Assembly: GCA_018524725.1 (NCBI GenBank)
Contig: JAEUWP010000139.1
Span: 248,001-312,000, forward strand
Reading direction: 5' to 3'
DNA from: Podaxis mareebaensis
Lineage: Eukaryota > Basidiomycota > Agaricomycetes > Agaricales > Agaricaceae
Length of the DNA stretch: 64,000 bases
Shown here: piece by piece, positions 22,161 to 33,959 of the stretch
Numbering within the stretch: the first letter of the stretch is position 1
Layout of the letters: each line of letters begins with the position of its first letter
The notes under the pieces: model-generated
Databases searched by the model: none
What the model was told of the DNA's origin: nothing
The model's input: only the letters and a program-made list of their open reading frames with translations
Program-made: the position numbers and the translations under genes

Positions 22161-25100
22161 ATGTTTGCCGTCGTCATGCCCAGACCTTACGCCCGCTCTC
22201 AGTCGGACGCTTTCCACGCTTCCCAGTACGCCGTTCCTAGCAATGTCTCCGACCTGAACGCCGGGCTTCCCTCTCATTCGTATGGCCATACTCCAGACAC
22301 TTCCAAGGACATGTCGGAGACCTTGTCTAATCCATATGCTTGTTCCCGCTCTCAACTCCACGAGAACAGGGACGTTGGGTCTTCCTACGCTTCTGAACAG
22401 AGCTTCGATAGGCGGAATGTGATCGGCCCAGAATTACTGTCTTCGAGCGTTACCTATCGGCAACTCTTGGACAACCCGACACGTCCTGCCCTATCTGCTG
22501 TAGCACAGATGAAGCGCAATGAATCGGCCCTTGGCATGGACACCTTTTCTTTGGCTATGCAGTCTCCAGAATCAGGACCGGTGTCGGCCTCTTCAGTTGC
22601 CTCGAGTGATTCCTGGGTGCCTACCGCGATACATCCGACTCAGGAGCGTGTTCCCGATCCCCCCAAACCCAAGAAGCGTCGAGAAAAGCCTCGTATTGAA
22701 CTTGCACCAGATCAGCCCCCAACCACCCAAGGAAAGCCGAGGGCGAGAGTTTATGTCGCCTGTATCCAATGGTGAAGCTTACCTTTTTGTTCTACGTAGA
22801 CAATTGCTTATTCAAACTCTTTTCAGCCGGACAAGAAAGATACGTTGCGATGGTGCAAAGCCGGTTTGCCATAATTGCGGTCGCCGCACCACCGGTAACA
22901 ACGAATGCACCTATGACCCTGTACCTAAACGTCGCGGCCCCGATAAGACTCCCGGTGCCCGTCAACGTATGGCACGGGATGTGAGGAATCAACTCGACAG
23001 CTCGCTTTTGCAGAGCAGGCGCCGTCGTCGGACTCGAGATGTCCCTTCACTGGATCCTAATGATACCATTGAATACAGCTCGTCCTCTCTCTCACCGCCT
23101 TCGCTGCCCCAACAAGATGCCATCGCGTTGCCAATATCTCTCAGCATCCCACCTGCAGTGGATACAAATGACTCGAAACGATACGATGCTTGTCCGCTTG
23201 GTGCTACCAGCATACAATCGACTCATAGTTGCGGGTGTCACGGACTATCACCCTGCCCAGATATTCTGGGTACAGCTGGTTTTACTGATAATTACAAGGC
23301 ACGCCACCCAGTGAGTGGGGAACAAGTATCAGTGACTATGAGACTAATGTTCCCGTTCCAGCCTCCCCCCTACGGCGATGCATTTAGTCTATCGACCTTA
23401 ATGTCGTACAACACCCACCCCATTGCTAACCATGGCTACATCACCGAGCTTGACGAAAACGGGAACGAGAGGACAGATGATCGCTCAGACATGGTCAGCC
23501 AACCCTCCCTAGTATTCACGCGCGACGTGTGGTGGGAGTCTCTGTTGCTCCTCTACATGTCACCAAACTCCACAAGACTTCAAGCTCTCTCTCCTGCGCA
23601 GCGGGAATCTGCGGCGCAAGGCATTGCTTCAGACCTCCGGTTTGTTTTCAAAGCTTCCAATTACTGGTTCTCGTTCTTCCATATACCCACCTTCTTTGGC
23701 AACTTCTTTGACCCTGTCCGACGGAAGCACATGCAACCCTCGTTGGTCCTTGCACTTCTCGCTATGTCCACTTTCTGGCAGAGTTCCGAGGTGGGACTTG
23801 GTCTAGCGGGTAGAGAGCGCGCTCTGCGTTTCAGGGACGAAGCCCAGAGTGCTCTAGAAGCCAGCGTCAATGTTGGGTGGCTGGACGAAACTCTCGCACA
23901 AGCAGCCTGGGTCAGTCCAGAATCATTGGTGAAAGCATGAGGAGCTCACATTCTTTGCATCCAGCTCTTGGCACTTTTCGAAGTTTGTGCCCATCCTAGA
24001 CATTCCTCAGAACGCTGTGTATCGGCTCTGGTTATGCTCGACTCAATCATTCGCAGCCTGTCATTGACGCTGCTCGACGCTGACAATCCCGGGACGACCA
24101 TGTTTCTTCCTGGGACCGTACCAGTTGTACCCGTAAGGGATCAACAGGGGACTTCCTGGTTCGATTATCAGCCATTGACCCCTTCTCATCAGGCTACACA
24201 AAACACAGATGCGTTTTACGTCTCAACTTCTTCCCCTGTCATCCATCACCCCGCGTCTGAGGTTGGTTGCTCGTGCACCTCCCTCACTCTTGGAAAACAT
24301 TGGCCCTCGACTAACGAACATGCGCCGTTGTGGAGTTCCACACCTGCCTGGAACGATTCCTGGTCCGACAATGAGATCCGCAAAGAAAGTATCCGTCGGT
24401 TGTGCTGGAGTGCCATGGTTGCCGCCGCTGGCCATATCTCGTACACCACGGCTCATCGGTCACACAACCCTGACTTGTTCATAGCCGACCCAGCCAACGT
24501 AAGCCACCTCATTGGTTGTCCACTAATTATGCTTCTAATAATTCATCTCGTGCTCAGTATGCACTCCTGTTCTCTGGGGAATCAATCGCCAAGTCACCAT
24601 CTTTGTCGACTTCGTCAAAGGACACGGTATGGGCCCTCCAAGACCGATGTTTTCTATTGTGGCATGGCTGTATACGGATGAGGACAGATCAGAGTGCAAG
24701 TGACGCAGAAAAAGCGCAGTTCGCCACCAAGGCATGGTTAGAAGCAGATGCGCTTGAAGCCGCATTGAACAAACACACGTGTTCGATCGAGCGTGCGTTT
24801 ATCTTCCAAGCACGAGAATATATCTTCAAGTAAGCACGATGCAGCTCATTCCTAAATTCAACTGAAGTGGCCTGTCAGCACTCGCATGAGTATCTCCTAC
24901 GAGTTCCAGAGATATATCCCCCTCGTTACCGCGTAAGCTGATGTGTTGGTATATCACTTTATATCTCTCTCACTGACATTGTGCATAGGAACGTGAACGG
25001 TTTATTCCACCGTCGCAAGGCCGAAGAATGGCGTAAGTCTCTCTTCTGCTCTTTGTCTTGCTGTGAATCACGCCTTTTCAGTGAGGCATCAAGCAACCGT

Positions 25101-25546
25101 TGCAGAACGTTTCATGCACGGCTTACACACGATTACGGGGAATGCCAATAATCTGCTCGCCCGCCGGCCATTCTTTGTTTTCTGGTTCATGGGCCAAATA
25201 TCAAGGTCTCTGTCGTTATGGGAATGTGACAATACATTAACGGTTGCCCTTGACGTTTGCAAGGCGCTTTTACCCGCGATTGATTAGTGAGTGCCATTCT
25301 CTGTTAATCACGCCCTTATTGATACTATCAACTCCAGTCTTTCCGCTCTTTGGCCTTGTCCAGGTAAATAACATGTAATCCTCGTCCGTCGATGTGTACT
25401 GATGATGGCTTGCGGCAGAACAACGGCTTCGTTATGATGCCCTCCGCAAACGCCTAAATAATGCTTGCTATGTTGCTGGAGTTGGCCTTCCTCCCCCTCC
25501 AAACTTCTCTTTGCCTCCTCCCTCTTCTCCCGGAGCTCTGGTTTAG
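22161..25546 (+). CDS. Zn2Cys6 binuclear-cluster transcription factor
   Basis: A Ser/Pro-rich N-terminus of about 180 residues (MFAVVMPRPYARSQSDAFHA) is followed by a basic linker (PKPKKRREKPRIEL). The zinc cluster is split by an intron: VACIQC then RTRKIRCDGAKPVCHNCGRR and NNECTYD. This gives C-x2-C-x6-C-x5-C-x2-C-x8-C with the usual basic linker after it (VPKRRGPDK). The second half fits the fungal-specific transcription factor domain: DVWWESLLLLYMSPNST, YWFSFFHIPTFFGNFFDP, PSLVLALLAMSTFWQSS, then IRRLCWSAMVAAAGHISY. The last exon ends VGLPPPPNFSLPPPSSPGAL, with stop TAG 25544-25546. At least seven short introns. The target pathway is unknown. No metabolic cluster adjoins it. Confidence 0.88.
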
Positions 25547-25897
25547 TCCAACTCAGTCCAGTTCATGTGTATACCTATTTTCCCGGTATTTATCTATTTT
25601 TGTCCCTATAACTATTGTAGCCATCAGGAATTTTTCCGTGATCTTCGCGGTGGTGTTGGTATCATTCTGTAAATTATGATTAATCGAATTGTGCGTTCTC
25701 TCTGAACACTGGGAAACGGAGCGAGCGGTGAGAGACACTCGCTGTTGTGAGTTTGGGTCGCGTGGAATAGCACGCACCCACTGCATGACCATAAAAGGAA
25801 GAATGGATTCATTCCAAAGTCCCAAAGCTGCTATAAATTAGCTCCAAAGACTATCTGCTATAACTCTCTCATTAACCATCGTCATTACTCGTCTGTC
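25547..25897. promoter_or_regulatory. Promoter region of the CHFR-like gene
   Basis: These 351 bp are between the Zn2Cys6 stop and the next start. A TATAAAT element (25832-25838) lies about 60 bp before the ATG. Nothing else was recognised. Confidence 0.45.
25832..25838 (+). promoter_or_regulatory. TATA box of the CHFR-like gene
   Basis: TATAAAT, 59 bp upstream of the ATG at 25898, a typical distance for a TATA-driven fungal gene. Consensus match only. Confidence 0.45.
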
Positions 25898-27825
25898 ATG
25901 GATTCAGCGGATCCCTCGCTCAACCATGCGATAATGTCGTTCCCTGCAACCCCGCCCGTATCTACCTCACTGGCATCAGGTTTGAGCCTGAAGCGCAGAG
26001 CGTCGTCCCCCCTCGAGGACGCGGCAGCCGAAGGCAGTCGGAAGAGACTAAAGGAGGACTCGAACGAACAGGACAGGGGGGAACCACCTCAAGACTCTCG
26101 TTTTATAGAAGAATTGGCGCAGGAGTTGCAATGTGGGTGTTGCGCTGGACTTGTCTATAAACCCGTGCTGGTGCTGCCATGTCAGCATTTCTTTTGTGGA
26201 AGGTATGTCCAACTCTTTGGCTTCAAGGCAAGCACGAGGATGTGATTTGTGACGCTGGTATATTCCCCGTAGTTGCTGCGTCCTCTGGATACGTGTGAGT
26301 GCTATTTCACGACAGCATGAACAACTATATCTGCCCCTGATTAATCCATGGGCTGGACAATCATAACATGCCTGCCAAGAACCAAAACTGTATACACTAA
26401 CTCAATCTTGAACAGAATGGTGGAACAAATTGTCCCTCATGTCGGAGTGTATCAACGATCGTGACTCCATTCCGTGCACTGCAGGGTACAATCGATGCTT
26501 TCCTTCGGGCAGCACCACATCGGACTCGGACCGAACGGGAACGCCAACAAGCCGATGAGATATATTCTGGCAGCAATCTACGCGTTAGTTTCCCGAAATA
26601 CTGAATATCTCATTCAACCCATTTATTCCCTCCCTTATTCAGTTGCCCGCACCTCGAGAAGCTTCACCAGAGCCCAACATTAACCAGAATGGTGATTATG
26701 TCCAGCCCTGTCCACATTGCTCGCCAGGAAATCCTTATGGTTGGGTGTGCCCGCAACCCATACCTGATCCCAATATTGATCCCGACCATGCTTGGCCTCT
26801 GGACGATGGGTTGCCACCAGGGCATGCGCACTGCGGCAATTGGTGAGGGATACTGGCCTCCTGCCGTACTTACCTTCTCTGACGAGGTATATAGTGAAAC
26901 TATGCTCGCCCTCCGTGCCCCTTCGACCACCAAATGCGATATGTGCCAGGTATCTTTCTGTGGCATAAACGTTCAAGGACGTTGCAACGCCGCTCCGCTA
27001 CTTGCTCAACAACCACACGGTTTATTAGACATCGGTGATCTCATTGAATGTCCGTACGTGTATGACTGCTTCGATAGCAATACTGTCGAAGTGGAGATCA
27101 TGTTGGACTACCTAACCGCGCAAAGATTGGCACCGAAGCATATTTATCGCGAGGTACGCTTGGTCGTGTTCCGTCGCCACGCATCTCATATTCGCCTACA
27201 GATCGTCGCACACATCCAGTCTCAACCTAGGGGTTTCCAGCCACTCATAGAAGCTAATATATTCAGTGACATCCACGGTGTTGCCGCAGGAATGGACCCT
27301 AACCCGGATTCACCCCGGACCCGAATTTGTCGCTTATGTGCTGCAGAAGTTTTTCTCTGGGGCCTCAAGGAGTGGTGGATCCGGGAGCGACAGAAGGGAT
27401 TTCTAGAGCCGAATATCACTAGCCGCAAAGACTGCCCTGATGGTTCAACGTGTGTCCATCAAAAGGATCTTGGTATGTGAAACATGTCTCATGCTCTCAT
27501 CTGGAATGCTAACGTTATGATACTTGCTCGCTGATAGGTCATGCCCGAGAATGTAAGAGAGTATTATGCCACTACTTTCCAGTCTACTAATGTTCGAGAT
27601 TTGTCAGTCAACCACATAATCACGCCACCGGCTACAACCCACAGTGGTCATCAGCAACCACCGCAACCCTCGGCTCTCAATGTTCCAGGAAATATCTCGG
27701 AGACCAACATACCAATCACCCCTGCCACTGAGCCTTTGCCTTTCATTGTGGACGTACAGGAGGATGCGTTGACATCTGCACCCACAACCCCAGACTTCCA
27801 TGACGCCATAGACGCCTTTCTGTGA
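25898..27825 (+). CDS. RING plus CHFR-type cysteine-rich domain E3 ubiquitin ligase, no FHA domain
   Basis: The N-terminus has a basic/acidic linker. A RING follows: LQCGCCAGLVYKPVLVLPCQH with FFCG on exon 1, then short exons giving SCCVLWIR and NCPSCRS. After a linker comes a Cys-rich module: CPHCSPGNPYGWVCP, HCGN, CDMCQVSFCGINVQGRCN, FQPLIEANIFSDI, RICRLCAAEVFLWGLKEWW, then RKDCPDGSTCVHQKDLGHARE. An intron (27555-27609 or so, GTAAGA...TGTCAG) joins GHARE to FNHIITPP, the usual CHFR-type end, and the frame runs on to 27825. Human CHFR uses this Cys-rich region to bind poly(ADP-ribose). A mitotic or DNA-damage role here is inference. No FHA domain precedes the RING. Confidence 0.82.
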
Positions 27826-27932
27826 CAAAATACTATGATACTGGTAATGGAAAGCATATGGTTTAATAAATACAACACAGCGCGTCTGGTATAACCAACA
27901 ATACAGATGACAAGAAAAATACGAAAGGGATC

Positions 27933-30900
27933 CTAAAGGACCACACTAATCCCTTGGTACATTGACACGTGTTCCTTTGGCTGCGGAGGTGGTTTGGCTT
28001 TGACACTTCTCGGACTCAGACCAAATCGATTTTTGGTCTTCTGATCCTGCTTCACCTTACGATTGTCCGGTTTGGTGGGACTCGCCGGTGATTGCGTGCT
28101 TGATTTGAATGGCGACGTTGGCATCTTTATCGGTGAGCGTAGTTTCAGTTGTTGAGAGGGATAAGAATAGGAACCGGGAGTCGTGCGTCCTGTCCAGTTT
28201 GAGCGCGTGGGACTTGGTTGGCGTAAATCAGACGTTTGCTTAGTCCAATGAATCGCTTCGTCCTCATTCAACACAATGGTAAACTCTTCGTCCGTGTCAT
28301 CTGTGTGTTGCGATGAATTGATCGTCAATGGAAGTCGGTCCTTCTTGCGCAAAGGGGTCAGAGGTGTTTTCAAGTCGTAACTTGAAGAAGAGACAGAACT
28401 CTGCGAGCTGGAAGAGCTCAAATTGGAAATATGATAGGGGCGTTCGACAGTAGTCTTACTACTGTTCGTGGGAATGCCCGTGAAAATGGGAGAGGGTCGA
28501 TGACGAGTAGGAGTGGTAGTGATTCTAGTAGGTGTGCCAGGCATAGACGGCATCTTCGGGCTCACGAGTTCACCGGCGCCCGAGTTCTGGGAATTGACTT
28601 GCTTTTTGGAAGGTGTAGCCGGTACCGATTGACTCGAGTGTGTCTTCTGGTGGTGTCCGGGTGCGGTTGGAACAGATGAGATGAGAGTCCATTCATCCGA
28701 AGTCTTGGATGAGATGGATCGATGATGCATCCCTCCGGCCATGTGTTTCTCTTTGCGGGGCGATAGTGGGAGCAGGGCTGGCTGAGATTTCAATCCATGT
28801 GTTTGGGAAGGGACGGACCCCGAGGATGGGTATGTCGCTGAATCTGCAGGGAGCTTCGCACGGTCTTGTTGAACCTCACTATACTCCTTTACAGGGATCA
28901 GAGGAAAGACACTGTTATTCCGTGTCACTGAGGGCAATGAGTATTCTGGGCATGGGTGCATATCAAAATGAGACTTACTATATGAGGTGCCATTGGAGGT
29001 GCCACCACCCAAGGTTCTCCAATGCGCGTCCGAAGTTCCTCGAGGTCGAGAAGAATAACTACTATCTCCATGAGAGTCCCCATGTTTGCTATTCGTTCCG
29101 TTGAGGCCACCTGGGCCCCCTTCTGGGTATCGATCGTTTCCATTCTCTCTATCATGCCGAGATGACTTTGATGGTTTCTTCTGGGTGTAAGACTGCAGAG
29201 AACACGTCAGATTAAGCCAGGCTGTATCATTCCTGAACGTACCATAACGGTTTTGAGAGCTCTATAATAAATTGTAGGTAAATGTTGAAATCAACAACCG
29301 AGAGCAGTGCTTACCTGATCTGCAGACTCCGACAACTACACAAAGTCGCAACCTCATACACTCCCACCGATGTCGAGTTCGACAACGCCCGATGCATTGC
29401 ATGCTTCACAAGAGAGATGAGATGATCCAATTGGTATGTTGCGCCGAGAATCAGGAGTTGACTGAGAACCGCAGGCGCATGCTGCAGCGGTGTAATCAAA
29501 GCCAGCGAATAGAAGTATTGTAGCAAAGCCATCGTCACCGGCCATGACTCTGATAGATAAAGCGCTCGGGGAGTCAACCGCGGGTCAACCGGAGTTTCTT
29601 CTACGCTGGCTGTGCCGGGGAGAGCAGGAAGGTCGACGTGCATAGCAGAGATAGGTAAACGGCTCAAAGCGGCTTGTGCTCTCTGCAGCGTGCGGGTTCG
29701 TTGCAACTTGAACCAAGGCCAACGTTCCTCCAAAATTTTACGAGAGCAAGGGATCTTCCGACCATCGTCGCACACGATCTCAAAGTCCGCCAGTGCTTTT
29801 TCCTCCAGAGCGGCAAGACCAAGCTCCTGCATGCGAATATCGAGCTTCAAGGGGGGAGGTTGATAAATGCCGAATGCCTCCAAATCAACCACCGCAACAT
29901 GGTCCCAACTCAGCAAGCGGCGGTTATAGTCGTCCACCAAGTTCCCATTTCGATTTCCAAAAATTAGGAATTTGTTGCCCTCGGCCCACAGGCATCCCCT
30001 GAACCAAGATCCCGACTCGATTGCCTTTCCTGGATCAATGCGGGACCAGGTCATAGTAACGAGGTCCAGCACCCAGATCGAGAAGGACTGATAGCTATGA
30101 GCGAGATATGTACCAGCGATAATGAGGTGTGTGCCTAAGACGGCGCCTGTGGGGAAGCGAAGACCAGGAGGAAGTGTGGAACCCGTCATCTGCTCTGAGC
30201 GGTCATCAATCGTAAAGTCGGCGTCCGGTAGCGGCGAAAAGACTTCAAGTTCCCGCTTGACATCGGTAAACTACATCGGAGCATTGGATAAGTAATAGTT
30301 GATCGGAACCAAGACGAGAACAGCTCACATTATAGTTGCTATACAAGAAGATTTCACTTGGATGTTCATCAGTTGGCTCGGCGGTGTAAGGCAGATGCGT
30401 GAGAGTGTTTGATGGAGTAACCTCTGTCAACGGCGTGGATTTGTCCACTTGTAACCTGGTGCCTGAGGGACCGAGCGTTGACGAAGCATGAAATGCTTGA
30501 ATCTCGTCTTGGGGTATACGAACCGTGGAAGTCGAAGAAACCGCAACACTGCGATAAGTACCGCAATGACGAGGGTAATCCCGCTTCTGCACCCAGGTTT
30601 TGTTGGCAAGGTCGTACACACAGACATCGTCAAGCCACGTGTTGAAGAAGTCTTGCCCTCCGATGATAAAGAGGCGATTGGCCGTTACGGAAGATAAGTG
30701 GGCATAACGGGCGCGGGGAACGTTAGGATCCTCAGGCGATACGTTCAACGGTTCCTCCGGCAGCCAGCGCCGGGTTTCAAGGTCGAAAAAACGAACATCA
30801 TTCAATACACAGAGGTCCTCTGGGTTGGGAGAGTCAGGTCGATTGCTCATCCCGCCGAAAAGGACAAGATAATTGTTCCCTATTACGGAAGTTTAGTGGC

Positions 30901-31289
30901 AGGCGAGGCTTCTGGTCTTAAGAGCTTACATGTGTCAGTACTGTGAAAATACCGAGGCCGTGGGATGTCATCCTCGGAGGATGGTTGGATGTACTCCCAT
31001 TCGAAGGTCTCTAAGTCGAACATATACAAGTCGGATGTCATGCGCCGCTCTGTAACAAGGCGCCCTCCCTGGCCCACTTGAACAACACTGAGAGCGCGCA
31101 ATAAACTCGGACTTACGAAGAGATACATCTTAGAGCCTATAACCGTCGTGGAGGCACCCTGTTACATGGAAGAATGAGCATATAGCCCGACAAGTGAGTT
31201 GAAGAGATCTCACATACCACCAACTTCGGGGGAACATCTCCAGAGGTTCTTCGACAAAGGGTGGTCAAATCGTAGATGGAGTGGAGCAT
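27933..31289 (-). CDS. Large Kelch-repeat and BTB protein (MDS3/Ral2-like layout)
   Basis: The start MLHSIYDLTTLCRRTSGD leads through introns into Kelch blades: GASTTVIGSKMYLF, LYMFDLETFEWEYIQP, FFDLETRRWLPEEP, LFIIGGQDFFNTWLDDVCVY, ANKTWVQKRDYPRHCG, and LIIAGTYLAHSYQSFSIWVL. A BTB-like part follows (ALADFEIVCDDGRKIPCSRK, RWPWFKLQ, then VTMALLQYFYSLALI, YQLDHLISLVKHAMHRAL). The C-terminal third (27933-29150) is Ser/Thr/Pro-rich and disordered, ending EHVSMYQGISVVL. N-terminal Kelch plus internal BTB plus disordered tail recalls MDS3/PMD1 and Ral2, regulators of sporulation and Ras/TOR signalling. That link is by layout only. It converges with the CHFR-like gene (107 bp between stops). Confidence 0.75.
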
Positions 31290-31687
31290 CGCAAAGTCAT
31301 AAACAAGAACGGATGAAAGAAAAGACGAAAGAGGAGAGGAACGAAGAAAAGGCGGCTGGACAAGGGCGAGAACGACGTACAGGATGAGCGCCTCTACACA
31401 CAACAAATGTCAATCTTGATCCGGACAGTAATGCCCCGGACCTCCGGCCGGCTCCCGTGCCTCCTCCGTGATATAGTCAATAGAACTGTGCATCGTTCTC
31501 CATCAGCCCAAGATGCGCTCCCCATATCGTGTCCAGACGACGAACAGAGTCTTGCCCAGAAATTACGAGGATTTCTTGTATCTGACTCCAAGTCTCATGA
31601 CATCGATCAGCTTCTCACATATTTACCCCCTCTTTTTGTCAATCAGATGGCTGAGTCAACGGAACTTCCGTCCGCGTACGATACCAA
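31290..31687. promoter_or_regulatory. Divergent promoter between the Kelch-BTB gene and PDX3
   Basis: These 398 bp separate two head-to-head starts. No strong TATA element or conserved ORF was recognised. The purine-rich part (31310-31370, GAAAAGACGAAAGAGG-like) is the only compositional feature. Confidence 0.45.
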
Positions 31688-32542
31688 ATGTTAAGGCGCC
31701 TATATCTTGCTTTCTATCGCTCGCTCAGTACCAGGCGACCCATCTCTCGCATTCGCTCGTACCTATCCGCTATATCACACACGATGGACGCTGTCATCTC
31801 CTCCTCTCCAGAGAAGATCAAAGTCCTCCCCCACTACCAGTACGAGACACACGATCACCTTTCGCCCTCTACCGTCCACCCATCTCCCATTGAACAATTC
31901 CGCAAATGGTTCCAGGAGGCTGTGAACAGCGGTGTCCAGGAACCTGAGGCCATGTCTCTCTCCACAGCCACCCCATCTGGTATCCCGTCGGCTCGGATCG
32001 TCCTGTTCAAACAAGTCGATGCACGTGGTTTTGTCTTCTACACCAACTATACTTCCAGGAAGTCCCAGGAGATCCTGAGTAACCCCTACGCCGCACTTGT
32101 TTTCTATTGGAGAGAGGTTCACAGATCGGTCCGTGTCGTTGGGAAGGTGGAGAAGCTCTCCAGAGAGGAGAGTGATGAATATTTCCAAAGCCGGCCAATC
32201 GGAAGCAGGTTAGGGGCTTGGGCGAGCAAACAAAGTACTGTAATCGGGGAACATGTCTTGGAGGATCGCTTGAAGAAGGTGCAGGAAAAGTTTGGTGTCT
32301 GTGAGGGTGATAAGGAAGGTGGGGGTGAGGTGCCAACTCCTGATTTTTGGGGAGGGTGGAGAGTGGTCCCGATGTAGGTTATTCGATTGCCTAGATTTTT
32401 ATTGGTCTGACTTCTGGTACTCAGCGAGATTGAGTTTTGGTCTGGGAAGCCATCGCGTTTGCACGATCGTGTGCAATATCTTCGGGTTGAAGGCTCTCCG
32501 GAAGAGCGTCCAGAGTGGAAGATCAACAGGCTATCACCATGA
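31688..32542 (+). CDS. PDX3: Pyridoxamine 5'-phosphate oxidase
   Basis: About 270 residues. A basic N-terminal extension ([18 protein letters not shown]) could be a mitochondrial presequence. A second ATG 32 codons on (31784) would give the usual cytosolic form. The body matches the PNPO family: [89 protein letters not shown] single intron near 32375-32425 precedes the FMN/PLP-binding C-terminus [15 protein letters not shown] and [13 protein letters not shown]. The stop is TGA 32540-32542. The enzyme oxidises pyridoxamine- or pyridoxine-phosphate to pyridoxal phosphate using FMN and O2. It converges with the aldolase gene, with only 73 bp between stops. Confidence 0.93.
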
Positions 32543-32615
32543 CATCATAATGCATGATAGAATGGGCTTTAAGATTCATTCTTATTTCATGAAAATAACA
32601 ATAGTTCTTGGATAT

Positions 32616-33959
32616 TCAGTTGTGCACAACTCCACGCGTGGATTCCCAACAAACCTTCGACCACTTCTGCAATAGCGCCTTTGTTTGCTCTTCATTTCCT
32701 TTGACCCATTCCTTGAGGGCGTCTCCTTGCAAAGCCCGGCCAAACGAGAACGTCAAGGAAGGAAGGCGGGTGAAAGGCGAAGGCGGCTTAGATGAGTTAA
32801 CGAGAGCATTCACTGCGGCAAGGTAATGCGTTGCTAGGGCGGGAGTTAACCCACCTGAGGGGAAAGATATTAGAACTGGACCATGCAACAGAGGATAATT
32901 TAAAGCACCAGAGAGGAATGCGACGCCAGGAACAGAAGTAGGTACAGATCGGGCAATAACAGTGGCCGTCGCAAACGCGATATCTTCTGGTTTGTATCGA
33001 TTCCTGTCCGGATATTTGAGCCCAGGTAGGGGGAAGGAGGGCTTGATAATGGATCCTATCAAGAACGAAAGCATGTTAACCTGCCCTCGGGAGAAACACG
33101 GACGGGCCCTACATACCTTCGAGGAGTACGTTATACGCTCTCATACGATCATATATCATTGCAATGGCTTTCTCGTGAACTTCGACGCTTCTCGCCAGAT
33201 CAGCGTCCTCGGAGAACTCAACGTCAGGCTCCACAATTGGCACCAAACCCGCTTCTTGACTGATGGCCGCATATCGACCTAGAGTTTCTGCTTGAAGCTC
33301 GAGGGCAGTTTGCGTAGGCAACCCACGTTCCTTCGAGGTGCAAGCGATGGGAACACGCCACTTTGAGAATCGTGCGCCGGCTGCTCGGGCTGTTTGGAGA
33401 CGATCAAGTAAACCGTCAAGGCCTTCAACCACGAATTCATAAGGAGAGCTGGGGATTGGCATGAGCTCTCCGTTGGCACGTACGCCTGGGATGATGCCTT
33501 TGTTCACAAGAATGGGGGCGAGTCCGAAGTCGTTCAAGGTCTCCGGGTAGAGTATGACACCAGAGATGTATTCTTTTGTAATGCGAAATGAGCAACAGGA
33601 ACACGAATTGTCCAAAAGAGGGGATATATACCACTGGGTACAGCGTTATACGCGCATTCCCTCCACTTTTTCCTGCGCTCTCTGTTCTCCTCTTCCGACC
33701 ATGCTCGTTCTTCATGATCGTTCAGCGAAACACCATCCAAAAGCGCCTGGATAACGTCAGGCGACTCGTCTGTCGCATAAATACCCTTGCCGCGGGGGGC
33801 AACGAGTGCATTGGCCGTCGATATCAGTTCATGTGCGATATGTGGAGACCAATATGGTTGCAAGAAGACATCCTGTGGAGGTGGACGGGGTAGCTGAGAG
33901 GTGAGATCTGGTTCAGCGAAGAGGTTGGGCGGGATTGTTTCAATGTTGAACTCTGGCAT
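32616..33959 (-). CDS. Class I (Schiff-base) fructose-bisphosphate aldolase
   Basis: The start is the ATG at 33957-33959 (MPEFNIETIPPNLF). Family motifs appear in order: APRGKGIYATDES (with the active-site Asp), GVILYPETL, RFSKWRVPI (with Lys), VPIVEPDVEF (with Glu), NVLLEG, then across an intron GSIIKPSFPLPG with the Schiff-base Lys, AFLSGG, and FSFGRALQGDALKEW (with the phosphate-binding Arg). An in-frame 54-nt intron (32855-32908) splits AFLSG from GLTPALATHY; spliced out, it restores the conserved loop. The C-terminus ends TRGVVHN and lacks the terminal Tyr of animal aldolases. The enzyme cleaves fructose 1,6-bisphosphate. Most fungi are thought to rely on the zinc class II enzyme, so this may be an extra or specialised aldolase. 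Confidence 0.88.

Noticed and set aside
27555..27610. Early stop in the CHFR-like gene (ending at 27590)
   Set aside because: A GTAAGA...TGTCAG intron joins GHARE to FNHI, the expected family ending, and the frame continues to 27825.
32855..32908. Apparent 18-residue insertion in the aldolase after AFLSG
   Set aside because: It is a 54-nt GT-AG intron that happens to lack stops. Removing it restores the conserved AFLSGG loop.
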